Part shown: positions 24,512-36,873 of the stretch, piece by piece
Layout of the letters: every line of letters begins with the position of its first letter
Position numbering within the stretch: position 1 is the stretch's first letter
Origin: Plecoglossus altivelis
Lineage: Eukaryota > Chordata > Actinopteri > Osmeriformes > Plecoglossidae
Assembly: GCA_036571765.1 (NCBI GenBank)
Contig: BROE01000017.1
Span: forward strand, 73,778-137,777
Direction of reading: 5' to 3'
DNA: 64,000 nucleotides
Notes under the pieces: generated by a model
Told to the model about the DNA's origin: nothing
Databases searched by the model: none
What the model saw: the letters and a program-made list of their open reading frames with translations, nothing else
Position numbers and translations under genes: made by a program

Positions 24512-25085
24512 TAGGGCTACCGCGATTAGTCGACATCAATGACGTCGACGGTGAAAATGTGTCTGTATGAACATTTGAAATAGACGTATCTTTTAAAAAA
24601 TTTGATTAAATAGTTGAAAAAATGTTATGAACCTTCTATTTCTAAAACGATTCGAGTGACCTCATCAATGACGCAGACGTTGAAAAGGTGTCATCGTCCA
24701 AATTAATTGAAACGGACAGCTCTTTTAAATAAATAATTAAAAAAATATTTTTTATTATGAATTTACCTTTTCGATTTCTAAACGCTTTCATTCATTATAA
24801 CAAATGTTGAGTTTAAATAAATAACAAATGTTGGTGGGCTCCAGTCAACGCTCCAGTTAAAAAAACATATAACAGCTGCAGCGGAGTCCAACTTCATTCC
24901 GAAACGTTTCCAAAGACGCATGGGAGTACCTCGACTTATCATATTATAAGGTGGCTTGTATACTGTGAAAAGTTGCAATGTCATACCACAGCAGCACTAG
25001 CGCTATGTACGAGCACCTGAGAAGAAAACATACAGGTGCTATTCTGGATGATGTACCGCCAGAAAAGGCGAAACCACAGTAAGGG
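24512..25085 (+). mobile_element. hAT/ZBED-type transposon relic: 5' end and BED zinc finger
   Basis: Starts with a hAT-like terminal sequence (TAGGGCTACCGCGATTAGTC). From about 24880 the plus strand encodes RSPTSFRNVSKDAWEYLDLS, YYKVACIL, a stop at 24965-24967 where the second zinc-binding Cys is expected, then KVAMSYHSSTSAMYEHLRRK, HTGAILDDVPPEKAKPQ. This is a BED zinc finger (C..C..H..H, HLRRKH) of ZBED/hAT transposases. It is broken by Cys to stop. The 5' noncoding part carries a diverged tandem duplication of about 129 bp (24534-24788). The probable continuation is at 26650-26752. Confidence 0.82.
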
Positions 25086-25198
25086 TTGCCTACTCATGTT
25101 TATTAGATTGCCATAAACAGGAAAAGCCTTTTTAATATATGTTGTCATTGTACATGCACTATTAAAAGATGCAAGCGAAGCCATTTGTTCCACTTGGC

Positions 25199-25465
25199 AA
25201 TGCTACAGAATATCCCGAATTTAAAGCCAGAGCAAGAACAGTCTTTACAGAGTTTTGTTAGTGGCCATAATGTTGTGGCCCTCCTCCCCACAGGGTTTGG
25301 GAAATGTTATTTTCAAGCTCACGCCGTTAGTCGTGAAGGAGTTGGCTGAGGCAAATGTTAGCGATGGTAAGCCAAAAGTCCTAATCGTCTCCCCACTTTT
25401 TGTGCTATCGCTAGCGATGGTAAGCCAATAGTACTAATCGTCTCCCCACTTTTTGCGCTATGTAC
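25199..25465 (+). pseudogene. RecQ-like DEAD-box helicase fragment
   Basis: From 25200 the frame reads MLQNIPNLKPEQEQSLQSFV, SGHNVVALLPTGFGK. This is the Q-motif-like region and Walker A (LLPTGFGK) of RecQ-type superfamily 2 helicases. A +1 frameshift after 25304 is followed by LTPLVVKELAEANVSDGKPK and VLIVSPLFVL (motif Ia region). The last 53 bp are tandemly duplicated (25359-25411 and 25412-25463). No downstream helicase motifs (DEAH, QTGR) were found. It sits between two pieces of a hAT/ZBED relic, so it may be an insertion or captured sequence. Non-functional. Confidence 0.8.
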
Positions 25466-26640
25466 AAAGCACATAAAAAGGTTAGCAATCATGTACAACT
25501 GTACTAACCTTCATGTGCTAAGATTGTACCAAGTGAAGCAAATTCTAATCATCATTAGTGATGTTTTGGGGGATATATCCGTGGATCTGCCATATGATTA
25601 ATGCAGATATTTGACCCTCTATTGCAATAACTACATTGACAATGATAATGAACACTTTGTACCTTTTGAGTACTCGCGCAGGAACATGGTTAGTGTGTTA
25701 GTTGTACATATTGTTATAACTGTGTTGTAATTAGTTCTTTTCTATATAACTGTAGATGTCCTAAGTAAAAGAGAACAATCACATACTTGAAAGACAATTT
25801 AAATTATAAAAGAAGCAATAAGACATTCTTTGAAGAAGTGTTTAGTGTACCTCTTCAAATTGAGTAATAACAGTCATTCCACATTCTATAACATTATATC
25901 CAAGGATAATTAGTGTACAGATGTTTTTTATTATCTTTATTATCATTGTCTACATAACTGAATATTTTGTGCATGATTAGACCCAGCTTCGACAGTTCAC
26001 CGTCTACATTATCACTAGCCTTAGTGTCAATTACAGATTTTACAATTAGAATTTACATTTATAGAATTTACAATTGTTCCTTAAATTCGACATATTCAAA
26101 CACTTCTCTGCTCATTCCAACTTGTTATTTACAGCTTAAGTGGTTACATCCCGGCACATAACCTACGTCACAACCAAACAACCAACTGCCATTGGTTATG
26201 GCAGATCCATAGTGGCTCTGGGCAGATCCAATAGTTTTAAACTTCAGAGGAGTACCCTCCTTAACGGAAGCAAAGTTTGTCAATGGACAGGTCTCAGACT
26301 CTCTATGCAAATTAAATGTACGAGAGTTTAGTAAGGAACAGGCTAACTCTGGCCCTAGTCTGTGGAAAATCGAGCTGGTTCTTAGATCATTGGCAAGTAG
26401 AATCAGCACCAAACTGGCATAAGCACCTTTCAATTTCTGAAGGAAAAGGGGTGTGTATTTGTGCATGTTGTAATAAGGTTATGTACCTTATTTAATTCTT
26501 TTATTTCTGCCTTCTTTGTGTAGGGAATGTTATAAATACATTAGAGGTCGTTTGAATAATTGTGATCAATAAAATTAAAGGTATAAATCAAGGATCATGT
26601 GGAACATTACTGTCTTCATAATTACATGTATGTTTTCTCC
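25466..26640. other. No gene recognised between hAT/RecQ fragments
   Basis: AT-rich sequence. A minus-strand open frame at 26125-26466 (113 aa) shows no motif I recognise and is not supported by splice or codon evidence. Confidence 0.4.
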
Positions 26641-26647
26641 TATCTAC

Positions 26648-26749
26648 CTCAGCAAAGGGCAAAGCCACAAACAAATTCCTGCAAAAGACGGATTGCTCAC
26701 CACAATTTGCAGCTGCTCTTACAGATAGTGTCCTCAATATGATCATCAA

Positions 26750-26752
<3 letters not shown>
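26648..26752 (+). mobile_element. hAT/ZBED transposase fragment (central region)
   Basis: Encodes SAKGKATNKFLQKTDCSPQF and AAALTDSVLNMIIK, matching the ALTxxxLNMI segment that follows the BED finger in ZBED/hAT transposases. It stops at the AT microsatellite. Probably the same element as 24512-25085, interrupted by the RecQ-like fragment. Confidence 0.65.

Positions 26753-26781
<29 letters not shown>
26751..26781. repeat. (AT)n microsatellite
   Basis: AT dinucleotide run, at the junction of the hAT and Tc1 fragments. Confidence 0.95.
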
Positions 26782-26802
26782 TACGTATACGTATATGACA
26801 TC

Positions 26803-27198
26803 ATGGTTAGGAAAGTGTACTACAACATTCTGGTGAGGCACGGAGTACCATCTGGCAGTCGTCTTATTGGGCCTGGATTTATTTTTCAAGAGGACAATGA
26901 CCCTACACACTCTTCTCACCTATGCCGGAACTACCTGCGACAAAAGGAATCTGCTGGATCACTGAAAATGATGGCCTGGCCACCTCAAAGTCCAGACCTC
27001 AACCCCATCGAGCAAGTTTGGGGCGAGTTGGACAATAAACTGGACAGATCCATTATACATTCAAAGGAAAGCCTTTGGCTTGAGTTGCAGAAGGCGTGGG
27101 ATACAATTAGTGTTGAAGTTCTAAGGAAATATATTGACACTATGCCAGAGAGATGTGCTGCTGTAATTGCTGCAAAAAGTGGACATGCCAAATATTAA
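26803..27198 (+). mobile_element. Tc1/mariner transposase, C-terminal third
   Basis: A 131-aa open frame containing the second catalytic Asp (FIFQEDNDPTHSS), the third catalytic residue (Glu in SPDLNPIEQVWGELD) and the family C-terminal end (MPERCAAVIAAKSGHAKY). The N-terminal DNA-binding domains and first Asp are missing. It begins directly after an AT microsatellite, so the 5' part was lost. Inverted repeats were not identified. Confidence 0.9.
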
Positions 27199-27289
27199 AG
27201 TTAAAAGTGGATAAAAACAGAAAGACTCACTTCATCTGTTATTTGTTTGTGCTCAGAGCAACCATGTGCATGTTTCATGAATTGTAATC

Positions 27290-28060
27290 TAATTGCAATC
27301 ATTGTAATCTGTAAATTCAGTCTTATCACATTATGAACTGAACAGGACTGGGTGTGCAGACACCACTGATAGGTTTCTACTCCATCTTGAAATGACGTAA
27401 CCTACAAATGTTTACACTGACCAACCGTTTCTACGTTACAGCACAAGAAACCAATCAGATGGGCAGATGTTTGTGATTAATGCTCCTCATTCACATGAAG
27501 TTGAGAAATTTAAACCTCCACCCTATTCGCCTTCCCACAATGCCAAATGCGAGCTTTAACGAACAGCTTACTTGAAAATGAATCGGAAGCTGGAAACTCT
27601 ATAGTGGACACAAAATGTAATGCACTAGCTGAGAAGCACCTGCTTTTTCCTTTCAGCACCCATGTTATCAAATTGGACTGGTCGCACAGCCAGCGATTGC
27701 CTTGTGCTCTGCAGCGATCGTTTAAGCAGCTGGTCACATATTTTTCGAGACACTTGAGAAATTGTCTCCAAAGATGATAAAATACGCCATATCATTTGAT
27801 ATATTTGAAAGAAAAAAAAACATATTAAGCTTTTATTAAATTAATTGTAGACCATAATGGGCATTTGTAAAGCTTTAGACTGTAATTATTTATTCAGTAT
27901 TACTCCGGAGGCCTGTGTATAAATGTTCACCCTATATAAAACCAAACTACACAATGTTGGTAACAAAATGCAGTTTTATGTGGTTGTCCTGATAAAGCAA
28001 ACTAAAATATAGCTGCAACCAGCAATAGCAGATTACTCCTCAACATTGCAGGACATTATG
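27290..28060 (+). repeat. Unclassified dispersed repeat, family B
   Basis: 27660-28010 is collinear with 44420-44730 (CAGCGATCG, GATATATTTGAAAGAA, ACATTTGTAAA-like, ACATAATGTTGGTAACxAA, GTGGTTxTCCTGATAAA). 27335-27430 matches 11815-11900. No coding sequence is recognised. Confidence 0.7.
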
Positions 28061-28084
28061 AAATTGACATGTGGTTCAGAGTGC

Positions 28085-29162
28085 ACGCAGCAAGTTTAGT
28101 GTGAATACACCAAAGATTTGCAGACATTCTGCCCGGTTTCCGGTTTGGCAGATATGCGGACAAACTTGATCGGCGGTTGATTGGCGGATTCAATGATCCA
28201 AATGATTTCATTTGTGAGGCTTGGTCTGAAGACATTGTTGGAGTAGCTAAAAGAACAATTTATAAAAAGAAAAAAAATGGCAGCAACATCGAATTGGCAG
28301 GTACAACAAGTTATCCTGTGTTGCACAGGGGATGTTCCAAGATACCATAAGACACACAAAACACTTAATAAAAGCAAACAAATCAACAGTTATTGGCTAA
28401 AACACATTTTAGCTTCCCATGACCAGTGGTTACATGACACATATTTTTTGGACATGCTAATAGGGAGAGTTCCGAGTCATAATACCAATTTGTGTTGACA
28501 TCTCAAAGATTTGCTGAGATACGACCCAACTTCCTGTTTGGTTACCGGACAAAGAAGTTTGAAAATCAAAAATCATATTGATAACTTTTGTGAGGGTTGC
28601 CCTGATGATAGTGCCTGCCAATTTTGAAGTTGAGAAATTGGACAAAAATTGTAGGAAGGGTAGCAAAAAAAGAATTTTGGGACAAATAGCATGCAAATGG
28701 CATCACTTGGCATCATAATGCGAGAATGCAACACATTTTGTAGGAGGAGTAGGGAAAAAACATTTTATTCATTCAGTCAAAATCATCAATTTAGCTGGTG
28801 TCACAAGTTATCAGACACGGGATTTCGTAATATATCAAGACAAAAAGGAATCACTTAAATAAGTCAAATAAATCGACAGTTATTGGTCAAAACACAATTT
28901 GGCCTACAGCAGCACCCCCTTGATGTCAAAAGACAACCTTTTGTGGACCTGTTTGGAACAAGGTTCTGAGGACCTGAAGAAAGTTTAACGTCAAAGCAGC
29001 ATAATTTTCCTGAGATACAATCTTGCTTCCTGTATTGGTCGTTTCATTGCCATCTTAGATCTGCCTACCTGTAAATACATTGCCAAGTTTGATGCTATTA
29101 CGTTATTACAGCGCCATGTAGAGGTGAAATGGCATGATCTAGTTTGGACCTCTTTAGAACAG
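28085..29162 (-). repeat. Unclassified dispersed repeat, family A (tandem or nested pieces)
   Basis: 28500-28760 reverse-complemented matches 49000-49110 and 9160-9240 (GTCCAAT, ATTGGCA, CATCATCAGxG, AACCCTCAC). 28280-28440 is another family A block. The Rex3 copy begins directly at its edge, and family-like sequence resumes at 32141. Confidence 0.65.
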
Positions 29163-29164
29163 GG

Positions 29165-32140
29165 TCTATCCATCCATCCATTTTCTTCCGCTTATCCAGG
29201 GTCTGGCTTCTGGCGCAGTAGTCTGAGCAGGGAGGCCCAAATGTCCTTCTTCACACACACTTCCTCCAGCTCCTCTGGGGGAATCCCGAGGCGTTCCCAG
29301 GCCAGCCAAGAGACATAGTCCCTCCAGCGTGTCCTGGGTCCCCCCGGGACCGACTCCGGGTGGGATATGCCCAGAACACCTCCCGAGGGAGGCATCCAGG
29401 AGACATCTGAAACAGATGCCCGAGCCACCTCAACTGGTTCCTCTCGACGTGGAGGAGCAGTGGCTCTACTCCGAGCTCCTCCCGTGTGACCAAGCTCCTC
29501 ACTATATCTCTAAAAGAGTGCCTGGTCACTCTGCGGAGGAAACTCATTTCAACCACTTGTATCCGCGATCTTGTCCTTTCGTCATCACCCAAGGCTCATG
29601 ACCATAGGTGAGCGTAGGAACGTAGATTGAGCGGTAATTTGAGAGCTTTGCCTTTCGGCTCAGATCCTTCTTCACCACAACAGTGACTGCATCACTGCAG
29701 CCGCTGCACCAATCCGCCTGTCAATCTCAAATTCCGTCCTTCCCTCACGCGTGAAAAGGACCCCAAGATACAGAACTCCTCCACGTGAGGCAAGGAGTCT
29801 CCACCCACCCAAAAGGAGCAAGCCACCTTTTTATGGTCCAGAACCATGGCCTTGGATTTGGAGGTGCTGATTCTCATCCCGGCCGCTTTATACTTGACTG
29901 AAAACCGCTGCAGGTCCCGGTCCGATGAATCCATCAGGACAACATCATCTGCGAATAGCAGAGATGAGATCCTGTGCTCCCTGTACCAGACACCCTCCGG
30001 CCCTTGGCTGTGCCAAGAAATTCTGTCTATAAAACCAATGAACATAACCGGTGACAAAGGGCAGCCCTGACAGAGTCCAACATGCACCGGGAACAAGTCC
30101 GACTTACTACCGGCAATGCGAACACAGCTCCAGACCCTGTACTCCCGGCAAACCCCCCACAGGACACTATGAGGGACATGGTCAAATGCCATCTCCAGAT
30201 CCACCAAGCACATGTGAACTGGTTGGGCAAACTCCCATGAATCTCTCAAGCACCCAATGGAGAATATAGAGCTGGTCCAGTGTTCCGCAATCAGGACGAA
30301 AACCGCACTGCTTCTCCTGAATCCAAGGTTCGACTATTGGTTGGATTCTCCTCTCTAGTACCTCCTCTCGAGTACCTTACCGAGGAGGATGGAGTGTGAT
30401 CCCCTGTAGTTGGAACACACCCTCAGGTCCCCCTTCTAATGAAGGGGTACCACCTCGGTCTGCCAGTCCAGAGGTACCATCCCAAGCCGCCACTTAATGT
30501 TGCAGAGACGTGTCAGCCAATAGAGCCCCACAACATCCAGAGACTTAAGATACTCAGGATGGATCTCATCTATCCCCGGGGCCTTGCCACCAAACCTTGA
30601 TTTCAACCTGGGCGATTGACGAGTCCGCCTTCGGGTCTCAAGCCTCTGCTTCCTCCTCGGAAGACGTGACGGCAGGTTTGAGGAGATCCTCAAAGTATTC
30701 CTTCCATAGTTCAACGACATCCTCAGTTGTGGTCAGCAGCTCCCCATCCGCACCATGAACGGTGTTGGTGAAGCACTGCTTCTCCCTCCTGAGTCAGCAA
30801 AAGGTTTGCCAGAATTTCCTTGAGGCCGTCCAATAGTCCTTCTCCATGGCCTCCCCAAATTCCTCACAGACCCGAGTTTTTGCCTCTGCAACCACCTGAG
30901 CCACGGTATGCTTGGCCTGCCGATACCTGTCAACTGTTTCAGGAGTCCTACAAGCCAAGCAGGCTCGATAAGACTCCCTCTTCAGTTTGACAGCATCCCT
31001 TACTTCCGGTGTCCACCACCGGGTTCGGGGAATGCCGTCTCAACTGGCACCAGAGACCTTATGACCGCAGTGTCGTGCTGCCACATCGATGGATGTGACG
31101 AAGGCCGAGAACATGGTCCACTCAAATTCTATGTCCCCAGTCCCCCCCGGGATCTGTGAGAAGCTCTTCCAGAGGTGCGAGTTGAAGACCCTGCTGACAG
31201 AGGGCTCTGCCAAACTTTCCCAACAGAACTTCACGATACGCTTGGGCCTGCCATGTCTGCCTGGCTTCCTCCCCCACCAGCGGATCCAGCTCACGACCAG
31301 GTGGTGATCAGTTGACAGCTCCGCCCCTCTATTCACCTAAGTGTCCGAGACACGCGGCCGCAGGGCAGGGGACACCACAACAAAGTCGGCCTTCGGCCTA
31401 GGGCGTCCTGGTGCCACGTGCACTGATGGACGCCCTTGTGCTCGAACATGGTGTCCGTTATGGACGAACTGTGACTTGCATAGAAGTCCAATAACAAAAC
31501 ACCGCTTGGGTTCAGATCGGGGGGTGGCGTTCTTCCCAGTCACTCCTCTCTTGTTCGGCCCATAGGCCGACACAACGGTGAGAGACCTGTCCCTGGCTTG
31601 AAGGTGCAGGGACGAGACCCTCTCACTGGGGTAAGCGCCAAAACATAGCAGCTGAGACGAGGGGTTATAAGCAAGCCCACGCCAGCTCGCCACCTTTCCC
31701 TGCGGGCAACGCCAGAGAAATAGAGTCCAACCTCTCTCTAGGATAATGGTTTCAGAACCCAAACTGTGCGTGAAGACAAGGCCAACTACATCTAGCTGGT
31801 AACGCTCGACCTGCCACACAAGCTTGGGCTCCTTCCTCGCCAGCGAGGAGACATTCCATGTCCACAGCGCTAGAAACCATGTGCATAGCCTTGGTCGTCC
31901 AGGCACCTGCCCCTGACCACCGTCCAAAACACACTGCACCGGCCACTTATGGTCCTTCCTGTGAGTGGTGGGAAGTTGGTCCCACGTTGCCTTTTTGGGC
32001 TATACCTGTCCAGGTCATGGGCAAAAACACGGTCACCAGGCGCTTGCCTGCGAGCAACCACTCCAGGCCTGGCTTGAGGGTGGGGCCCCGGTAACGCCAC
32101 TCCGGGCAACGTAGGGGACCCTAAAGCAAGGGTCCCTAGT
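29165..32140 (-). mobile_element. Rex3/RTE-type LINE, nearly full length, broken
   Basis: About 2.98 kb on the minus strand, from the 5' region at about 32140 to the (ATGG)n tail at 29178-29165. Recognisable in order: AP-endonuclease domain (32000-31040, with LALWTWNVSSLARKEPKLVW, LQARDRSLTVVSAYGPNK, then STDHHLVVSWIRWWGRKP); linker; RT (30720-29690, with GKAPGIDEIHPEYLKSLDVV, VDLEMAFDHVPHSVLWGV, HVGLCQGCPLSP, RISSLLFADDVVLMDSSD); C-terminal region (29592-29192, FLRRVTRHSFRD to PPEELEEV). Frames change many times and the GDFN endonuclease motif is absent or deleted near 31560-31500. Inserted within or beside family A repeat sequence. Convincing target duplications were not seen. Confidence 0.92.
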
Positions 32141-32370
32141 CCTTATACCAAATTTGGTGGCAAAGCAGTAAAAAAGAGCTGAGATTGAATCTCAGTACTT
32201 CCATGGTGGCTTGGTTGACAATTTTCATTGGCTGTAATGGATTTAGGTGGAAAAAACATGTTATCTTTTTAAGAGGCTTGATCTGAGGATAATCTGCGCC
32301 ACATTTAGTGAAGATTGGACAAACTATGCGGGAGAGCTAGCGATAAAACATAATATTCATTAAAAATGAT
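32141..32370. repeat. Unclassified dispersed repeat, family A (flank of Rex3)
   Basis: Words such as TTTAGTGAAGATTGGACAAAC resemble the other family A copies (reverse complement of GTCCAATCTTC...). Probably the other side of a family A element interrupted by the Rex3 copy. Confidence 0.45.
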
Positions 32371-32649
32371 CAAATTCCTTTACAGAGGAATCCTAAAAAT
32401 AATAATAAAACTAACAATAACAATAGGTTTCCTCCTGACGGAGTAATCGAGACACTGAGAATCGCGGCACTGCATACAGTTGAGTTAAAAAGAGGACACA
32501 TGCAAAGCATGAACTTTGCAGACTTTACGAGTTTATCATTCTACTTTGTATATACACACTGGCATTATTAAAGAAATATTGAAAAACGAGTCTGCCCTAG
32601 TTGTCAACATGTCTGTGGGGGCTGAGTTAGGGGGCTGAGCCATCTACAC

Positions 32650-32930
32650 TCGTCTAAATAGATCTCACAAAGGAAGCGATTGATGGCTGATATTAATCTA
32701 AAAGTTTATTTGGTTATGTAACATTGAGTTTAATTGGTCATGTATTGGAACAGTACACCGATTACTGTATTAGCTCACAGCAAGCAAATAATGCTACTGT
32801 TTGAATTGCAAGCATTTTGTAGAGAAATGAAAACATGTCGTGCCACTAAAGTTATTTACACTAGCTCCTATGCTGCTGTAAGCAGTTAGAAAGACAAGAG
32901 GTACGCTAACCTCTCCCTTTTGTCACAGAG
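32650..32930 (+). repeat. Unclassified dispersed repeat, family B
   Basis: Collinear with 44065-44240: GAGTTTAATTGGT, ATGTAAC, AGCTCACAGCAAGC, GAGAAATGAAAxCAT, AAAGACAA. Also related to 40105-40260. Confidence 0.65.
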
Positions 32931-35439
32931 CTTTCTGTGTGTAAATACAAGTATATACAGCCAAGGTTAAAATCCAAAGAATTTACCATAGTCTTGGTTT
33001 CCCTTGGTTTGTTTTACCTGTACCATGTCACATGACATGAACACATGATTCCATCATGTTAAGGAGGAATTTACACTGTCGCATCATTCCCTTTAGTTGT
33101 TTAAGAGAGAAGCCGAGGGACTGCAGCTGCAGGTTAGTACCTCCAAACAGACACAATTCCATTCTGATACAAGCTATTGATATTGAAAGTATCTTTCTGA
33201 ACCTTTATAATCAGACCAACAATTGATGAGAATGTGTTGTGTGCTGTTTTAACCTACAGAATTGATGAGTCTGAATGTGTTTCCATGTTACCCCATTGTA
33301 TGGATGCACAGGACTAAATGTTAGCACATGTTAGCATTTTAAGCTTATATTGTATATTAAGGTGAAATGTTTGATTTTTTGAATAGTGATGTCTGTTATT
33401 TTGAGAATGCTAGTTAGTATGCTAATGGCAATGCATGGTTAGCACTGTTGTTTGAGCATTTTCCGTGTCAGCTAAGCACCCAACTCTATTAATTGCATTG
33501 ACAACTGATTGCACTTCCTTGTACACAGATTTAATTGTAAATGGTCCTGTTTTAGGCAGGCCATGTGCCTGGTTGTGGGCTACAATGATAGTGAGCCATT
33601 GAACTCGAAGCCAGGGGCATGGATCTTTGAGAATTTATGGTCTGGTTTTCTAGTTCAGCATGTCTATATTTGCCCACCTCTCGTTTGTTCCTGATGCCAC
33701 TGCTGCTTCATATACATATATCGCTGAACAATATCAGTGCGAGAACATTACTAACTTGAACTGCTAAAGAAAACTGGACTATTGCGTGGTGCACTCGTGG
33801 ACACATCTAAGCTCTGTGTGGAAGAGTTGGTCCATATAAATTCAGTTTCACTTTGAATATGGATTCTTTTTTACTGTGGCATGGTAATTATTTTGGGGTG
33901 TTAATTTGTCCGTTTTATTCAATTCAATATATTATATTAAATGTTTGTCTTGTTATTTACTGACCACTGCCATACAGTAGTCGATCCTAGACGTCTGTCA
34001 AATATATTAGTCATACTAATCTGTAATTATATATTAACAATGGAAATGTAATCTGTTGTCTATATGATAAACCATTGAGTGTGTAGTCTGAACAGCAACA
34101 GATGTAGCTAATAATCTTCCATCTATACTTAAATAAAGTATAAACTTTAAATACAGTCTGTTACAGATCCTTTTACCTATCTCAACTTGTACCTTGAGTG
34201 CCCTGTGAATAAACCAACATCCTCTTGGATCTCTTAGTCTGTTCTTGTTACCATAGCGCAGTAAAACAGTCTTCTGTATAGCACTGATATAAATAATATG
34301 TTTCATGTCTAATGCCTATTGACATATATTAATGTATATCTTTCATATCGTTATATCCATATCATATCCTCTCAGCTCACAAGATTAGTGGCTACTTCGA
34401 TAAGTGAAGAGCAGTCAGCTGTACATGTTTGAAATAGTTCCATTGTGAGACTGGTGGCTAACTATTTTTGAGGCATCTTGAAGCGCACCTTTGGGTTCTG
34501 AAATGGACTCTTTCATTCCAACTGCACATGCCCTGTTCTCAAGTTAATTGTTAAACAATCGCTACTCTAAACTCCCACTACATTATTTGTACAGAAAGAT
34601 TTACCACATTATAGTATAAATATAGCCACCGATTCTGTGGCGTAAGCCAACACAATATGTGGTATGAGCCACATTTTTTCTATTGAGAAACAGGATAAGG
34701 TTTTGCAAACCTGAAACTGTTTATTGAAAGTCTTGTCTAGATTTCACTACTTACTGTAAATTGAATTACATTTTCTACTACTGGGAAAAGTAAAATTATT
34801 ATTATTCAGCTTTACCAGTCAACGCTGTGGTCCATATTATTCATCATGACAAAATGTACCTCTAAAACTGCATGTAACTCTTCAGGAACCAAAAAGAAAC
34901 TGCAAATTACATAACATTACATTGTGTCCCATGTGTATCCATTAGTTAGTCTACCAATGTTATGGGAGAGAGAACACATTGAACTTGGGAATTACAATTG
35001 AGATATACAATTCATTTTGTGAAATAAATTGTGAAATGTGCTTGCTTAGACAGTTTTATTTTTTTGTCTTTTTACTTTATAAACTTCAAACCCTGTATCA
35101 TGGGTATATCACATCATTTGATGGCCCTCTTGTGGTTTATTGCTGCAATAATTTATCAGTCTCACCACGATTCTAGCTGAGAAACCACACAAAGACGGAT
35201 AACAAAGATGACAAAGTATTTACAGTTAACTGGCTTGTAGCTAGCAGGGTTGTCTCACGTGGAATCACGATTCAAACAGTATAATCTGCTAACTGACAAT
35301 AATCCCATAAAACTTAAATAATTATGCTTGACACATATTTAGCAGAACATTGCTCACTCAAAACAAGTTACTGTAAGCATTGATTGCCAGTACGATTAGA
35401 AGTCAAAATGCACCAAATGGTCCCAGTCTAGAGCCCTGT

Positions 35440-35850
35440 GCTTCACTTTTCACCACAAAAACTTAATTCAAGCCCAATCTGTGCTATGCAATGTAAAATC
35501 AAATACAAGCAATGCAACCGCTACCAAGACGAACTTTTTGACACTGACATTGTCTGTGTAGTAATTGTAATTATAGATATTGAGGAATCCTTAGGAATTA
35601 GAAAATAAATAATAACTAAAGAAGGTCAAATGTAAGTGGAAAATGTGGGTTATGCTTGCATTGTTTGCAAATGGGTCAGTTTTTTTATTTTTACAACTGA
35701 TAGTTCTGTACATTTGATCTAAATTTGCATATGTATTATTTATAAAGATTATATAGATTTAAAAGCATAAATTTGTTGCTGCTGATTTATAAGTCAAAAT
35801 ACGAAGTGAATAGTAGAATTAAAACTTCTCATTTACCTTGCAAGAAGGAA
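35440..35850 (+). repeat. Unclassified dispersed repeat, family C (most complete copy)
   Basis: Contains both halves that occur separately at 8495-8650 and 6320-6480, in that order. Confidence 0.6.
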
Positions 35851-36848
35851 CGGTGATAGGCAAGCAGCCTGGTTGAAAGGTTGCACCAAAGCTAAATAAT
35901 ATTTTATAATAATATTTTCAAACATTTACCCAACTCACATTGCATCACAGTGTTGACACACTTGCATTAAAAGAAGACATTGAACAATCCTGTGTAAGCA
36001 TTGTCCTCACCTACGTGATTTAGCATTTACTCGTATTGCAAGTCAGAAAACTTGCAGAATAGGGTAAATGTCTGATTAAGAATCAGATACACTACGCCAA
36101 CTTTAAGAAAATCTGTGTTATCACAGTACATTATTCCTTGCCTTTGGTTTGTAGTAATACAAGCCTATCCTGGATGACTCTACACTCAAACACCAGCGCA
36201 AACAGAGACATGAAAACAGCCAGCATTTCTTCCCACTGCTCCATATGAATCCTACCTTCCTACTACATTTTTACTTTGGGCTACTTAGTTAAATGATAAA
36301 AATAAAGATCCTGAGGGTAGACACTTTCTCTCTTGTAGAGATAAAACTCTGAGGTAGAAAAACTCTTATTCATTCATGTTGGACCAACTTATCATCACAT
36401 TGTATAGGGAAATCCTACATCTGGAAAATACACTTACGCGCACAGCTCCTGGTTTTCTATCCACACAAAAAAGCCCACGTTGTCTTTAACACATCACCAG
36501 GATATCCAACTCATCCACCACTCCACATCGCCTGGGTCAACTCCATATATCCCCTACACACAACTCCCTATATCTCCAACACAGATCAACTCGACAAATT
36601 ACCATGGTAAATCCCTTTCACATATAAACTTCCACAACAGAAGCACCAGATGTATATGGAGCAGACACTGACCAGAACCATTTATAGAACTCCTCTTCTA
36701 CGGGTTTTTCTTTATGGAAAATGGATCCAGCATTTCCATCGGTCCAAGTCCACCAGTGTGTGTGTTAATCCAGCAGTGTGTGTGTGTTTTTCAATCCAGG
36801 CCTATCAAGGTTGCTACCTCTGTACAGACAAAGTGGTTTGTTCTGAAG

Positions 36849-36873
36849 CTTAGCTCTTTTTAAAAGAGCTAAG
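36849..36873. repeat. 25-bp near-perfect palindrome
   Basis: Arms CTTAGCTCTTTT (36849-36860) and AAAAGAGCTAAG (36862-36873) are exact reverse complements around one T. Confidence 0.9.

Noticed and set aside
26125..26466. 113-aa minus-strand open frame
   Set aside because: No recognised motif; flanked by transposon fragments and likely chance.
29140..32160. Target-site duplication for the nearly full-length Rex3
   Set aside because: GGGTCT/GGGTCC near the two ends is too short and displaced to be convincing.
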